Shown here: piece by piece, positions 51,900 through 62,594 of the stretch
Numbering within the stretch: the first letter of the stretch is position 1
Layout of the letters: each line of letters starts with the position of its first letter
Assembly: GCF_041355105.1 (NCBI RefSeq)
Contig: NZ_JBFUPK010000001.1
Location: 1,860,001-1,924,000, forward strand
Source: Terriglobus sp. RCC_193
GTDB lineage: Bacteria; Acidobacteriota; Terriglobia; Terriglobales; Acidobacteriaceae
Direction of reading: 5' to 3'
DNA length: 64,000 bases
Translations under genes and position numbers: made by a program
The notes under the pieces: generated by a model
What the model saw: only the letters and a program-made list of their open reading frames with translations
The model's database searches: none
Told to the model about the DNA's origin: nothing

Positions 51900-54524
51900 C
51901 TACTCTGTACGCAGGGCCACCATCGGGTCCACAGCAGCAGCACGACGTGCGGGTATCCAGGTTCCAGCCACTGCCAGCAACGGCAGCGTACACAAGACCA
52001 GCGCGAACGTGATGGGGTCGTACTGGGACGTGTAGAACAACTGGCTCCTGGCGAGTCTTGCTGCTCCAAAGGCCAATGGCAGTCCCACACCGATGCCCAG
52101 CGCCGCCAACGCACATGCCTGCCGCAACACCATCCAGATGACATCGCCGCGGTCTGCGCCCAGCGCCATACGAACGCCGATCTCCTGCGTCCTGCGGGAC
52201 GTTGCGAACGAGAACACGCCATAGATGCCGATGACGCAAAGAAGCAGCGCCGCGGCTGCAAACGTGCCGAACAGCGTCAATGCGAATCGCGGTCCTGCAT
52301 AGCCATAACGATCCAGCAACTGGCGCAGCGAGAGAATGTCGCTGATGGGCTGATCCTTGTCCATGGAGGTGATGATCTGCCGCACCGTTTGCACAAGGCT
52401 TTCCGCAGGAACCGCGGTGGAGATCACGAACGTGTCCATGACCGGAGATACGGTGTACGGCATGAAGAGATGCGGGAATGTTTGCTGGTAGCCGGGATAC
52501 GCTGGCAGATTGCCTACGACTCCGACAATGGTGAACGTTGTGGTCTCCGCGTCTTCATTTTCGAATAGCTCAGACCGTACCAGTCGTACTGTCTGTCCGA
52601 GCGGGTCTTTGCCGGGGAGATACTTCTTTGCAAAATCGTCCGTCACCACAGCGTCATGCGCACCCACGGAGATTTCGCGCTCGTCAATAAAATGCCCCTG
52701 CAATAACGGCAGGCCGGAGATGGAAAGATAGCTTGGTGTAACCAGATGCAGGTTGCTGACGTGGCTTGAATCCACCGGCAAGTTACCCGTTTGAATCTGG
52801 CTTCCGTAGCCCGAGAGAAAGGGTAGTTCAGAATCGAGCGTGACAGCGCGCACGCCGGGAACATGGTTCACCCGCTCCAACGCCTCACGAAAGAAGCGAA
52901 GTTTGTCTTCCGGTTTGGAATAGCGATGGCTCACAAGCGGCACACGCATCATGAGGGTATGTTCGGGAGGAAAGACGACAGGCACTTTTTCGACAGCGAT
53001 CATGGAACGCATCATCAGTCCGGCAACCGTGAGCAGCGCAAGCGACAACGCAATCTCCGCAACGACAAAGCCGCTGAGAAGACGACGATGACCGCGACTG
53101 CCGGTACTGCGCATGCTGGTGAGAACGCCGGAAAGACGCGGGTTTGCACTGTGCCACGCCGGCGATGCGCCAAAGAGAATGACCGCAAAGACAGCTATGC
53201 CAATGGAAGTCAGCAGCACAGGCACGTTCAACGAGATAAGCGCTTCGTCGGGAATGGTATCGGGCGGGACAAGCCGCAACATGGCCTGCAGACCACCGTA
53301 TGCAAAGAGCAGAGCCACCGGCACAGAGAACAATGCCAGCAATAGCGACTCCACCATGACCTGTCGCACCAGACGGAGGCGTGATGCACCAATGGCCGCA
53401 CGAAGAACAAATTCATGTTCCCGTTTGACAGCGCGTGCGAGCAACAGACTGGACACATTCACGCAGGCAATCAGCAGCAGAACAAACACCGCACCCAGCA
53501 GCAGATAGAGTGTCCCGGCAAGACCGGACTGGAACATCTCATTGAAGCGCATGATGCCGAACCGAATCCCCTTGTCATAACGCCGCGGATCGGACTGAAT
53601 GAAGTCCTGGAAAACGGGTGTGAATTGCGACGAGGCCTGCGCCTCCGTAACACCGGGCTTCAGTCGGCCGACCAGTGTGAAGTGGGAGTGGCCTGCAATC
53701 ATGGGCTGCGGAATGATCGCCACAGGAAGGTACACGTCTGCCCCGCGCCACAGAAATCGTTGCGGCATGACACCGATGATGGTGCGTGCATGACCGTCGA
53801 CATTGATGACCTGGCCCAGCACCGATTCGCTTGCGCCGAAGTGCGATTTCCAATAGCGGTTGCTGAGGATGGCTACCTCTTCATGCCCCGGGGAAACATC
53901 CTGCTGCGTGGAGGCACGGCCCAGCATAGGTTGCACGCCGAGAACATCAAACGTGTTGGTAGTGAGGTAATTCCCACGTATCTGCTGCGCTTCTCCAGCG
54001 CCCGTCAGGGTGACGCTGCCGACTGTGGATGCTGTGACTCCACTGAAGATGCTGGTCTTCTGTTCCAGTTCCAGAAATTGCGAAGGCGTATAGGAATCCC
54101 AGTAGCAACGGCCAAGGCGTGGAGAGCATAACTTCGGAGTGGCCAGCGTGTGGACATCCTTATACGGAAACGGGTCCACCAGTACGCCATAGGCAACGCT
54201 GAATACTGCCGTGGCTGCTCCGACACCCAACGCAAGCGTAAGTACGACGATGGCCGTGACGCCACGTGACTTCCAGAGTTGCCGCAGAGCGAACGCAACA
54301 TCCGCCCAGAGCGATTCCACCGTTTGCCATTGCCATGCTTCGCGGCCGCGCTGCTCCGTCAGCAATACGTTGCCGAATTGTTTGCGCGCAGCGTGCTCCG
54401 CATCTTTGCGCGACATGCCGTCTTCCATCAGTTCGTCGACCTTCTCTTCCAGATGTTCCTGCACGGAGAAGGAGAGATCGTCATAACGGCGACGACGCGA
54501 AAAGAGCTGCCTGAGCCAACGCAT
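51900..54524 (-). CDS. ADOP-type MacB-like ABC transporter permease
   Basis: This 874-aa protein begins with a cytoplasmic helical region (residues 1-70, HLEEKVDELMEDGMSRKDAE), the mark of acidobacterial ADOP permeases. Two MacB_PCD/FtsX units follow: first membrane segment ~88-108 (VLTLALGVGAATAVFSV), periplasmic domain, then helices near 360, 410 and 445. The second half repeats the layout and ends WIPARRAAAVDPMVALRTE, the typical MacB C-terminus. It has no ATPase domain and no ATPase gene adjacent. The PadR regulator lies 9 nt upstream in the same operon. Confidence 0.9.
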   Translation of the reverse strand: MRWLRQLFSRRRRYDDLSFSVQEHLEEKVDELMEDGMSRKDAEHAARKQFGNVLLTEQRGREAWQWQTVESLWADVAFALRQLWKSRGVTAIVVLTLALGVGAATAVFSVAYGVLVDPFPYKDVHTLATPKLCSPRLGRCYWDSYTPSQFLELEQKTSIFSGVTASTVGSVTLTGAGEAQQIRGNYLTTNTFDVLGVQPMLGRASTQQDVSPGHEEVAILSNRYWKSHFGASESVLGQVINVDGHARTIIGVMPQRFLWRGADVYLPVAIIPQPMIAGHSHFTLVGRLKPGVTEAQASSQFTPVFQDFIQSDPRRYDKGIRFGIMRFNEMFQSGLAGTLYLLLGAVFVLLLIACVNVSSLLLARAVKREHEFVLRAAIGASRLRLVRQVMVESLLLALFSVPVALLFAYGGLQAMLRLVPPDTIPDEALISLNVPVLLTSIGIAVFAVILFGASPAWHSANPRLSGVLTSMRSTGSRGHRRLLSGFVVAEIALSLALLTVAGLMMRSMIAVEKVPVVFPPEHTLMMRVPLVSHRYSKPEDKLRFFREALERVNHVPGVRAVTLDSELPFLSGYGSQIQTGNLPVDSSHVSNLHLVTPSYLSISGLPLLQGHFIDEREISVGAHDAVVTDDFAKKYLPGKDPLGQTVRLVRSELFENEDAETTTFTIVGVVGNLPAYPGYQQTFPHLFMPYTVSPVMDTFVISTAVPAESLVQTVRQIITSMDKDQPISDILSLRQLLDRYGYAGPRFALTLFGTFAAAALLLCVIGIYGVFSFATSRRTQEIGVRMALGADRGDVIWMVLRQACALAALGIGVGLPLAFGAARLARSQLFYTSQYDPITFALVLCTLPLLAVAGTWIPARRAAAVDPMVALRTE

Positions 54525-54533
54525 GGTGAACTC

Positions 54534-56702
<2,169 letters not shown>

Positions 56703-56713
56703 CCAGGACAAGC

Positions 56714-56749
56714 CAGCTTTGGACTCGGTTTAAGACAAGTCCAAAGCTG
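56714..56749. repeat. 12-bp hairpin after pyrG
   Basis: CAGCTTTGGACT (56714-56725) and AGTCCAAAGCTG (56738-56749) form a perfect stem 11 nt beyond the pyrG stop. There is no following T run, so it may protect the mRNA 3' end or act as an imperfect terminator. Confidence 0.7.
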
Positions 56750-56751
56750 CC

Positions 56752-56883
56752 GTCATTCTGAGCGTAGCGAAGAATCCCGAGGCATTCTCACGCAGCGGGA
56801 CACACCCCGCTTTTTACGAGAAAGCCACCCGCTTCTCCGGTGGCCGATGCATTGTCGGGATTCTTCGCTGCGCTCAGAATGAC
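56752..56883. repeat. Inverted pair of CAGAATGAC interspersed repeats
   Basis: Two 29-nt arms (56752-56780 and 56855-56883) are inverted copies with a single mismatch. The 74-nt interior holds smaller hairpins (AGCGGG...CCCGCT and CCACC...GGTGG). A third, single copy lies at 21824-21851. The whole unit resembles a small non-autonomous palindromic repeat element without any gene. Confidence 0.8.
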
Positions 56884-56939
56884 AAGGCCCAAAAAGCCGC
56901 ATCCTCCGGGCACGTTGTACGATCAAAAGAGAGATACAG

Positions 56940-57368
56940 ATGTTGAAGCTGAGCCAATCCGACTACGAAGCACTGCGCATGCATGGCGAGGAGACGTATC
57001 CGCATGAGTGTTGCGGCATTCTCCTGGGCCACGCGGGCGAGGTGAACCAGGTGGTCGAGATTATGCGTGCAGGCAACACCCGCACCGACTCCGCCCACAA
57101 CCGCTACCACATTGCGCCGCAGGAACTGATCAAGGCGCAGCGTGAGGGACGGAAGAAGGGGCTGGACATTGTCGGTTTCTATCATTCGCATCCCGATCAT
57201 CCGGCACAGTGGTCCGTTACGGACTTTGCCGAAGCCCACTGGTTCGGTTGTAGCTACGTCATCACGGCCGTAGCGCAGGGCAAGGCCGAGGTGACGAATG
57301 CATTTCTTCTGCGCGGCACCAGCGAAGAGGACAAGCGGTTTGAAGACGAGGAAGTTGTCGTCGGCTAG
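56940..57368 (+). CDS. JAMM/MPN+ metalloprotease (Mec-like)
   Basis: This 142-aa protein is a single JAB1/MPN+ domain. The catalytic Glu is E23 in PHECCGILLG, and the zinc motif is H82-S-H84-x7-S92-x2-D95. It is similar in size and motifs to mycobacterial Mec+, which cuts after the Gly-Gly of the sulfur carrier CysO. The next gene, 62 nt downstream on the same strand, encodes a CysO-like domain fused to its activating enzyme, so that protein is the likely substrate. All zinc ligands are present, so the enzyme should be active. Confidence 0.92.
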   Translation: MLKLSQSDYEALRMHGEETYPHECCGILLGHAGEVNQVVEIMRAGNTRTDSAHNRYHIAPQELIKAQREGRKKGLDIVGFYHSHPDHPAQWSVTDFAEAHWFGCSYVITAVAQGKAEVTNAFLLRGTSEEDKRFEDEEVVVG

Positions 57369-57430
57369 TTCACTTCACCCGGAACACCCCGCTGCATCTC
57401 ACAATGTGCAGCAGTCATCCAAAGGAAGTT

Positions 57431-58924
57431 ATGACGATTCTGATTCCAACCCCGCTGCGTGGTTTTACGGACAACAAGTCCACCGTTGATGTAACCGCAG
57501 CAAACGTCAAAGAAGCTCTTGCTGCGCTGACAGAAGCGCATCCCGCCATTAAGGGCCACCTGTTCACCGCCGAAGGCAAGCTGCGCTCGTTCGTGAACGT
57601 TTATGTAAACGACGACGATATCCGCGATCTGCCCGGCAAGGACGAGACGGCGCTGAACGCTGGCGACGAAATCTCGATCATTCCGTCGATTGCCGGTGGC
57701 GCACCCGCCATTGCGGAAGAGGCCATCGCCGAAGAACTGCCGACGCTGACGAACGAAGAAATTGCCCGCTACTCGCGCCACCTGATCCTGCCGGAAGTGG
57801 GCATGGACGGCCAGCGCAAGCTGAAAGCAGCGAAGGTGCTCTGCGTTGGCACGGGTGGACTGGGCGCGCCGCTGGCTCTCTATCTTGCAGCAGCAGGCGT
57901 GGGCACCATCGGACTTGTTGATTTTGACGTGGTCGATGAGAGCAATCTGCAGCGCCAGATCATCCACTCGCAGTCCACTGTGGGCATGCTGAAGGTGGAC
58001 AGCGCCGAGCAGATGCTGAAGGGGCTGAACAAGAACGTCAACGTCGTGAAACACAACACGATGCTGACCTCTGCGAATGCCCTGGAAATCTTCAAGGATT
58101 ACGACGTCATTGCAGACGGCACGGACAACTTCCAGACGCGCTACCTGGTGAACGATGCCTGCGTTCTGACGGGCAAGCCGAATGCCTACGGCTCCATCTT
58201 CCGCTTTGAAGGACAGGCTTCTGTCTTTGCCACGGAAGAAGGTCCCTGCTACCGCTGCCTGTACCCCGAACCGCCGCCGCCGGGGCTGGTTCCCTCGTGC
58301 GCGGAGGGTGGCGTACTTGGCATTCTGCCGGGTCTTGTGGGTGTGATTCAGGCAACGGAAGTGATCAAGCTGATCCTTGGCATTGGTGAACCACTGATCG
58401 GTCGTCTGCTGCTGGTGGACTCGCTGGGCATGACTTTCCGCACGCTGAAGCTGCGTAAGAACCCGAACTGCCCCGCCTGCGGCACGCATGAGATCAAGGA
58501 ATTGATTGATTACAACCAGTTCTGCGGCATCACTGCTCCCACCGAAGTCGGGCCGCTGGAAGTGGCTTCGCATGGCGTGGTGACCGGACTGGAAGACAAG
58601 GACGGCATTCCGCAGATCAGCGTGGAAGAGCTGAAGGCAAAGCGCGAGGAAGGCAAGGCGTTCATCCTGGACGTACGCGAGCCGCATGAGGTGCAGATTG
58701 TCTCCATTGGCGCTCAACTGATTCCTGTGGGAGAGCTGGAGCAGCGCATTGGCGAGATTGCTTCGCACAAGAACGATGAAGTGCTCGTGCATTGCAAGAG
58801 CGGTGCGCGTTCGCAGAAGGCTTCGCTCATCCTGAAGAACGCCGGTTTCACCAACGTGAAGAACGTTGCGGGCGGCATTCTGGCATGGGCGGATCGCATT
58901 GACCCGAGTCTGCCGAAGTACTAA
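57431..58924 (+). CDS. CysO/MoaD-like carrier - MoeB-type E1 - rhodanese fusion
   Basis: ATG 57431 follows AAGGA; the 497-aa protein has three domains. Residues 1-90 are a ubiquitin-fold sulfur carrier with FVNVYVNDDDIR and the ending IIPSIAGG (Gly89-Gly90), like mycobacterial CysO. After a 17-residue linker comes a MoeB/ThiF domain (GTGGLG 140-145, zinc cysteines 273/276 and 347/350, catalytic-type Cys290 in SCAEGGVLG). The C-terminal rhodanese has active Cys455 in HCKSGARS. The fusion thus carries the carrier, its adenylating enzyme and its sulfur donor. The di-Gly is internal and would need cleavage to work. Confidence 0.93.
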   Translation: MTILIPTPLRGFTDNKSTVDVTAANVKEALAALTEAHPAIKGHLFTAEGKLRSFVNVYVNDDDIRDLPGKDETALNAGDEISIIPSIAGGAPAIAEEAIAEELPTLTNEEIARYSRHLILPEVGMDGQRKLKAAKVLCVGTGGLGAPLALYLAAAGVGTIGLVDFDVVDESNLQRQIIHSQSTVGMLKVDSAEQMLKGLNKNVNVVKHNTMLTSANALEIFKDYDVIADGTDNFQTRYLVNDACVLTGKPNAYGSIFRFEGQASVFATEEGPCYRCLYPEPPPPGLVPSCAEGGVLGILPGLVGVIQATEVIKLILGIGEPLIGRLLLVDSLGMTFRTLKLRKNPNCPACGTHEIKELIDYNQFCGITAPTEVGPLEVASHGVVTGLEDKDGIPQISVEELKAKREEGKAFILDVREPHEVQIVSIGAQLIPVGELEQRIGEIASHKNDEVLVHCKSGARSQKASLILKNAGFTNVKNVAGGILAWADRIDPSLPKY

Positions 58925-58943
58925 TCCGCTTCCATTTCAAGCA

Positions 58944-58978
58944 AGAAGGGCGTCCTCACGGATGCCCTTCTCTTTTGC
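58944..58978 (+). terminator. Terminator of the JAMM / carrier-E1-rhodanese operon
   Basis: AGAAGGGC (58944-58951) pairs with GCCCTTCT (58964-58971) and CTTTTG follows. Confidence 0.75.
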
Positions 58979-58981
58979 TGT

Positions 58982-59377
58982 TCACGATGAATGCACGAAG
59001 GCAGTGGATGGTCCGGAGGACACACCATCCCGTTCCCCTAATTCCATAGAGGCAATCTGCCCATCGCGCATGGCAAAGATGTGGACTACCTGACTCTCCG
59101 ATAGCAGATCGCCTTGCAGGCTCTTAACAACCTGATGCACGCAAACACGGAAGCTGCCATCCTCCTGTTCCGTTATCGCGAGCGGTTCCACGCAGGGATC
59201 AAACTCCTGCCACTGCCGCGTCCAATAGGCACGAATCTCATCCTTGCCGACGACACTGCCACCCTCGGAAGCCTTGGGCCAGCGCACGTCCTCCGTCATC
59301 AGATCCAACGCGCTATCAACGTCGCGGCGGTTGAATGCGGCATATGCCTGCCGCAGAACTGCATCCGTCTCCGTCAT
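58982..59377 (-). CDS. SnoaL/NTF2-like protein
   Basis: The start at the ATG ending at 59377 gives 131 aa; the longer frame overlaps the upstream gene. It has the cone-shaped NTF2-like pattern AVLRQAYAAFNRRDVDSALD, then MTEDVRWPKA, YWTRQWQEF and VVHIFAMRDGQIASMEL. Such proteins are cyclases, isomerases or binding proteins; the function cannot be assigned. It follows a secreted relative by 4 nt. Confidence 0.82.
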   Translation of the reverse strand: MTETDAVLRQAYAAFNRRDVDSALDLMTEDVRWPKASEGGSVVGKDEIRAYWTRQWQEFDPCVEPLAITEQEDGSFRVCVHQVVKSLQGDLLSESQVVHIFAMRDGQIASMELGERDGVSSGPSTAFVHSS

Positions 59378-59381
59378 GAAT

Positions 59382-59837
59382 TCACTTTCCGCCGCACGTC
59401 TTTGTACCCGTGTCGGCCACGCTGGCGATCTTCCATGTGCCGTCGACTCGCACCATGTTGAAGAGATCCGTGCCGCAGTGATCCACTTTGCCATCCACAA
59501 GGAAATCAAACGGGGCCCAGACGACTGCGAGATCGTTGTCGATGCGAACCAGCGGGTCATGAATCCGTTCTTCGATCTTCGTTGTGCCGGGTTTGCCAAC
59601 ACGCGTTGCAAAGTCCGTAAAGGTCATCTGCGCGGCTTTGCCATCGCGCATCAGGACCATGGTTCCACCGGGTAGTGTCGGGGCCGCAATGGCGGCGGCA
59701 TCGCGCTTCGCCATGCCGTCAAACATCGCCTGGATGGGCGCCAATACCGCCTGCTCAGCAGACTGCGCGTGTGAGGGAGAGGCCGTCAGGCAGAACAGCG
59801 CTGCCGCCGAGGAGATTTGCATTCTATTCCGCATCAT
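59382..59837 (-). CDS. Secreted SnoaL/NTF2-like protein
   Basis: This 151-aa protein has a signal peptide (SSAAALFCLTASPSHAQ) and an NTF2-like domain (VLAPIQAMFDGMAKRDAAAI, then LAVVWAPFDFLVDG, then WKIASVADT). It sits immediately upstream of a cytoplasmic relative, so the two are probably co-transcribed. Substrate unknown. Confidence 0.8.
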   Translation of the reverse strand: MMRNRMQISSAAALFCLTASPSHAQSAEQAVLAPIQAMFDGMAKRDAAAIAAPTLPGGTMVLMRDGKAAQMTFTDFATRVGKPGTTKIEERIHDPLVRIDNDLAVVWAPFDFLVDGKVDHCGTDLFNMVRVDGTWKIASVADTGTKTCGGK

Positions 59838-60200
59838 GCGGACGATTGTAGCGCCGGTGGTGGCTCGGATTCCTTATCGTTGCAAAGATCGGCTTCCCGG
59901 AGCATTCCCAATGGCACAAAGAAATGCAGGTCCTTCGACTTTCACTTCGTTTCGCTCAGGATGACGGCCTTCGGCCGTACGAGCTTTGCTTCAACGCAAG
60001 GAAACGCTCTATGCGCATATGAACTTCTTGTGGATACAACCGACGACGGTCTATTCACGTACGAACTCCGCCTGCGTACAGGGATGATCCTGGCGTATGA
60101 ATCCTGCTAAGGATGCTCCGTACGTGAACTTCAGAATCGCCGTTGGTTCTGGCTTCCGATATGCTGGCAGTGGATTCTCAATGTGAAGGGAAATATCAGC
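59838..60200. other. Intergenic region with repeats
   Basis: This 363-nt gap contains the second copy of the CAGGATGAC repeat (59931-59970) and an inverted pair TTCACGTACG (60054-60063) / CGTACGTGAA (60119-60128). No credible gene is seen. It must also hold the promoters of the two divergent flanking genes. Confidence 0.6.
59931..59970. repeat. Interspersed CAGGATGAC repeat, copy 2
   Basis: GAAATGCAGGTCCTTCG, then CTTCG and CTCAGGATGACGGC, repeats the element at 17678-17722. Confidence 0.75.
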
Positions 60201-60650
60201 ATGACACGCAGACTCGCAGCACTTACCGCTTCCATGCTCCTGATGCCCGCTGCCGTTCTCGCTCAGCAGGCGCCTGCCGCCGCTCCTGTGCCGCCTACGG
60301 AAAAGGTGCTGATCCACGTTCACTCCAACGATCCCAAGGTGTGGCAGGCTTCGCTGGATAAGGCGAACAGCATCATGTCCACCGCACCGAAAGGCACCGC
60401 CGTGGTGGAGATTCTGGCCACGGGTGACGGTTTGAAGCTTGTGAACAAGGACTTGCAGGGCCAGAGCATTGTCACGGGTTCGCTCGATAAAGATGTCAGC
60501 TTCGTGGCCTGCCATGCATCCATGAAGGCCAACCACATGGAGATCAGCCAGCTTCACTCCGGCGTTGGCACAGTACCCTCCGGTGGCCGCGAGAAGGTCA
60601 TGAAGAAGGCAGAAGGCTGGACCGTGCTGGACGAAACGGAAGCCAAGTAA
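60201..60650 (+). CDS. Secreted DsrE-like protein
   Basis: The start at ATG 60201 has AGGGA upstream. The 149-aa protein has a signal peptide (ALTASMLLMPAAVLAQQ). A DsrE/DsrF-like fold follows: VLIHVHSNDPKVWQASLDKA, then VVEILATGDGLKLVN, FVACHASMKAN with the conserved Cys, and a C-terminal VPSGGREKVMKKAEGWTVL. Relatives are sulfur-transfer or binding proteins. A secreted form suggests a periplasmic role, but no partner is adjacent. Confidence 0.75.
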   Translation: MTRRLAALTASMLLMPAAVLAQQAPAAAPVPPTEKVLIHVHSNDPKVWQASLDKANSIMSTAPKGTAVVEILATGDGLKLVNKDLQGQSIVTGSLDKDVSFVACHASMKANHMEISQLHSGVGTVPSGGREKVMKKAEGWTVLDETEAK

Positions 60651-60668
60651 ATTTCCCTATGAATGGAG

Positions 60669-60700
60669 AAATGCCCGGCTGTTCGCCGGGCATTTTTCAT
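60669..60700. terminator. Terminator, DsrE-like / DUF6496-like
   Basis: AAATGCCCGGC (60669-60679) and GCCGGGCATTT (60685-60695) form an 11-bp stem over TGTTC, followed by TTC. On the reverse strand TTTCTCC follows, so it may serve both convergent genes. Confidence 0.85.
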
Positions 60701-60716
60701 TTAAAACACGAAAGAA

Positions 60717-61142
60717 TTATGCCGCTGATTTGTGAACATGCAGGCCGCGTTTCCTTGCGGAACTCTTGGCCTGTTTTGACAAGGATGCGTGGCTGGCGGC
60801 TGACTTCGACTCTTTCTTCAGTGCGGTCAATCTTGCGCGCCCGCGCTTCGTGTGGCCTTCCTCGCCTGTCTGCGGATGCGTTTGACCCTTTTCCGTATCC
60901 TGTTCCGCCTTGTGGCGTGTCTCGGCTGAAGTGGTTCCCGCAGAAGGCGGACTTAACGGAATCCCTGCGCGCCGAGCCTTGCTGAGACCAATGGCAATGG
61001 CCTGCTTGGTGTTGCGCGCTCCGTGCTTGCCTTCGCGGATGTGATCCACTTCCTCATGAACAAATTCACCCGCAGCGGTGGAAGGCGACTTCCCTTCCTT
61101 CAAATCCTCGTTTGCGGCTTGCATTGTGGCTTTTTCCGGCAT
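60717..61142 (-). CDS. Basic DUF6496-like protein
   Basis: AGGAGGT six nt upstream fixes the start at the ATG ending at 61142. The 141-aa protein is very rich in Lys, Arg, Ala and Glu. The N-terminal half has GKSPSTAAGEFVHEEVDHIR, then GKHGARNTKQAIAIGLSKAR, the pattern of DUF6496. The C-terminal half is Lys/Ser/Ala-rich like histone-H1-type tails. A nucleic-acid-binding or stress role is a guess from composition. Confidence 0.72.
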   Translation of the reverse strand: MPEKATMQAANEDLKEGKSPSTAAGEFVHEEVDHIREGKHGARNTKQAIAIGLSKARRAGIPLSPPSAGTTSAETRHKAEQDTEKGQTHPQTGEEGHTKRGRARLTALKKESKSAASHASLSKQAKSSARKRGLHVHKSAA

Positions 61143-61241
61143 TACGATACCTCCTCTCCTCGCATACATTGGGATGCGGCATAGAAGCTATCGCGTGCGC
61201 TGAAGAAGGATGGCAGCCATGCGACGAAGTGCGTCACACAG

Positions 61242-62531
61242 CTACTTTTTCAATGCGGGCAACAGCGGCTTCAGCGTTCCGTCATTCGGCGCAGGTTTCA
61301 GATCCAGCAGCTTTGCCACGAAGTCGTATATATCCAGGTTACTGAAAGAAGGCAGCTTTACGCCCTTACGAATGTCCGGCCCGGTGGCCAGGAAGAAGGC
61401 TTTCATCTGCGGCATACGCGTCACGTCGTAACCGTGATCCGCCAGGTCTTCACGCGGGCTTGTGGCATGGGGATGCGCAATGTAGGGCCCGTTGGGAATC
61501 ACTACGGGATCGCCGTTGCGCGGGTTGTCGCGCAGGTGCAAATAGGCAGGAGTATCTTTGCGGCGGTAGACCGTGAAACGTGGATCAGGATGTGCGCGGA
61601 ACTGCTCGTACAGCGATTGTGCTTCTGCATCCGTCTTCGGATAGAAGGACCACTCGACGACCTTTGTATCTTTCAGATCGACGTACTGGTCCCACTGAAT
61701 CCAGTTGTTATCGTTCAGGATCATGCCGTGGTCCGACACGATGATGAGGTCAATTGGCAAGCCTGTGGCGTTCAGACGCGCACGCAGTTCGCCCATGAGG
61801 GCGTCCACAATATGAACGGCTTCATGTTCCTGCATGGAGTCCGGACCGTACCAATGGCCAGCGTGATCGGTAGTGGGCATATAAAACGTGATCAGGTGCG
61901 GTCGTTGCGCAGCGGGTAATTTCAACCATACCAGGACCTGCTCGATACCGACGTGGCCGTCCAACTGATCTTCAAATTTCGCATAGTTGTTCGGGCGGTG
62001 ACCTGCGACCTCCGCCTCAGACCCCGGCCACATGAATGTTGCCGCACGCATGCCCTGTTGCCGCGCCAGCGACCATAGCGGCACCCCACCGTACCATGTA
62101 CCGTCCGAGCTCGTCTTCGGGTCCTTGTACTGATAGGTCTCATCGCGCACGGGATCGTAAAAGCTGTTACGCACAATGCCGTGGTGCTCCGGCAGCAATC
62201 CTGTCACAAGCGTCCAGTGGTTGGGAAACGTCAGCGATGGATAGGAGGGCAACATGCCATTGGGAGCGGTGGCTCCCGCCTTCACAAGATCATCCAGATG
62301 CGGTGCGCCGTGCAGCTTCGGGTAGTCGTAACGGAAACCATCGAGCGACACCAGCACCACATAATGCTGCTTCATGGCATGGGCATTGTTCGGTGCACCG
62401 CCCGTGTCCACGATAAGATTCGGCATGGGATGGGCCGAACCGTACGCCGGGTGCTTTGCCTGCGCGGCAAGATTCGCGGTGGCCAGAATAAAAGCGGAAG
62501 CTGCGACAAGTGTGCGAAAGACGGAAAACAT
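61242..62531 (-). CDS. Secreted nucleotide pyrophosphatase/phosphodiesterase-like (alkaline phosphatase superfamily)
   Basis: This 429-aa protein has a signal peptide (ALILATANLAAQA-type). The NPP-family metal-binding set is present: VSLDGFRYDY (first Asp), nucleophile Thr in PSLTFPNHW, YMPTTDHAGHWYGP, and VSDHGM. It resembles bacterial NPP enzymes that cut phosphodiesters such as nucleotides or phospholipid head groups. The C-terminal PSFSNLDIYDFVAKLLDLKP is typical. All metal ligands appear intact. Confidence 0.9.
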   Translation of the reverse strand: MFSVFRTLVAASAFILATANLAAQAKHPAYGSAHPMPNLIVDTGGAPNNAHAMKQHYVVLVSLDGFRYDYPKLHGAPHLDDLVKAGATAPNGMLPSYPSLTFPNHWTLVTGLLPEHHGIVRNSFYDPVRDETYQYKDPKTSSDGTWYGGVPLWSLARQQGMRAATFMWPGSEAEVAGHRPNNYAKFEDQLDGHVGIEQVLVWLKLPAAQRPHLITFYMPTTDHAGHWYGPDSMQEHEAVHIVDALMGELRARLNATGLPIDLIIVSDHGMILNDNNWIQWDQYVDLKDTKVVEWSFYPKTDAEAQSLYEQFRAHPDPRFTVYRRKDTPAYLHLRDNPRNGDPVVIPNGPYIAHPHATSPREDLADHGYDVTRMPQMKAFFLATGPDIRKGVKLPSFSNLDIYDFVAKLLDLKPAPNDGTLKPLLPALKK

Positions 62532-62594
62532 GGGTTATTAGCAGTGTAGCGACAGTGTCGGGTTCAGCCGTTCTCTGTGACGTCTTTGACGGGG

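Noticed and set aside
57365-58792. 475-aa reverse-strand frame opposite the carrier-E1-rhodanese gene
   Set aside because: It is antisense to a clearly functional three-domain protein and has His/Arg/Gln-rich composition typical of shadow frames.
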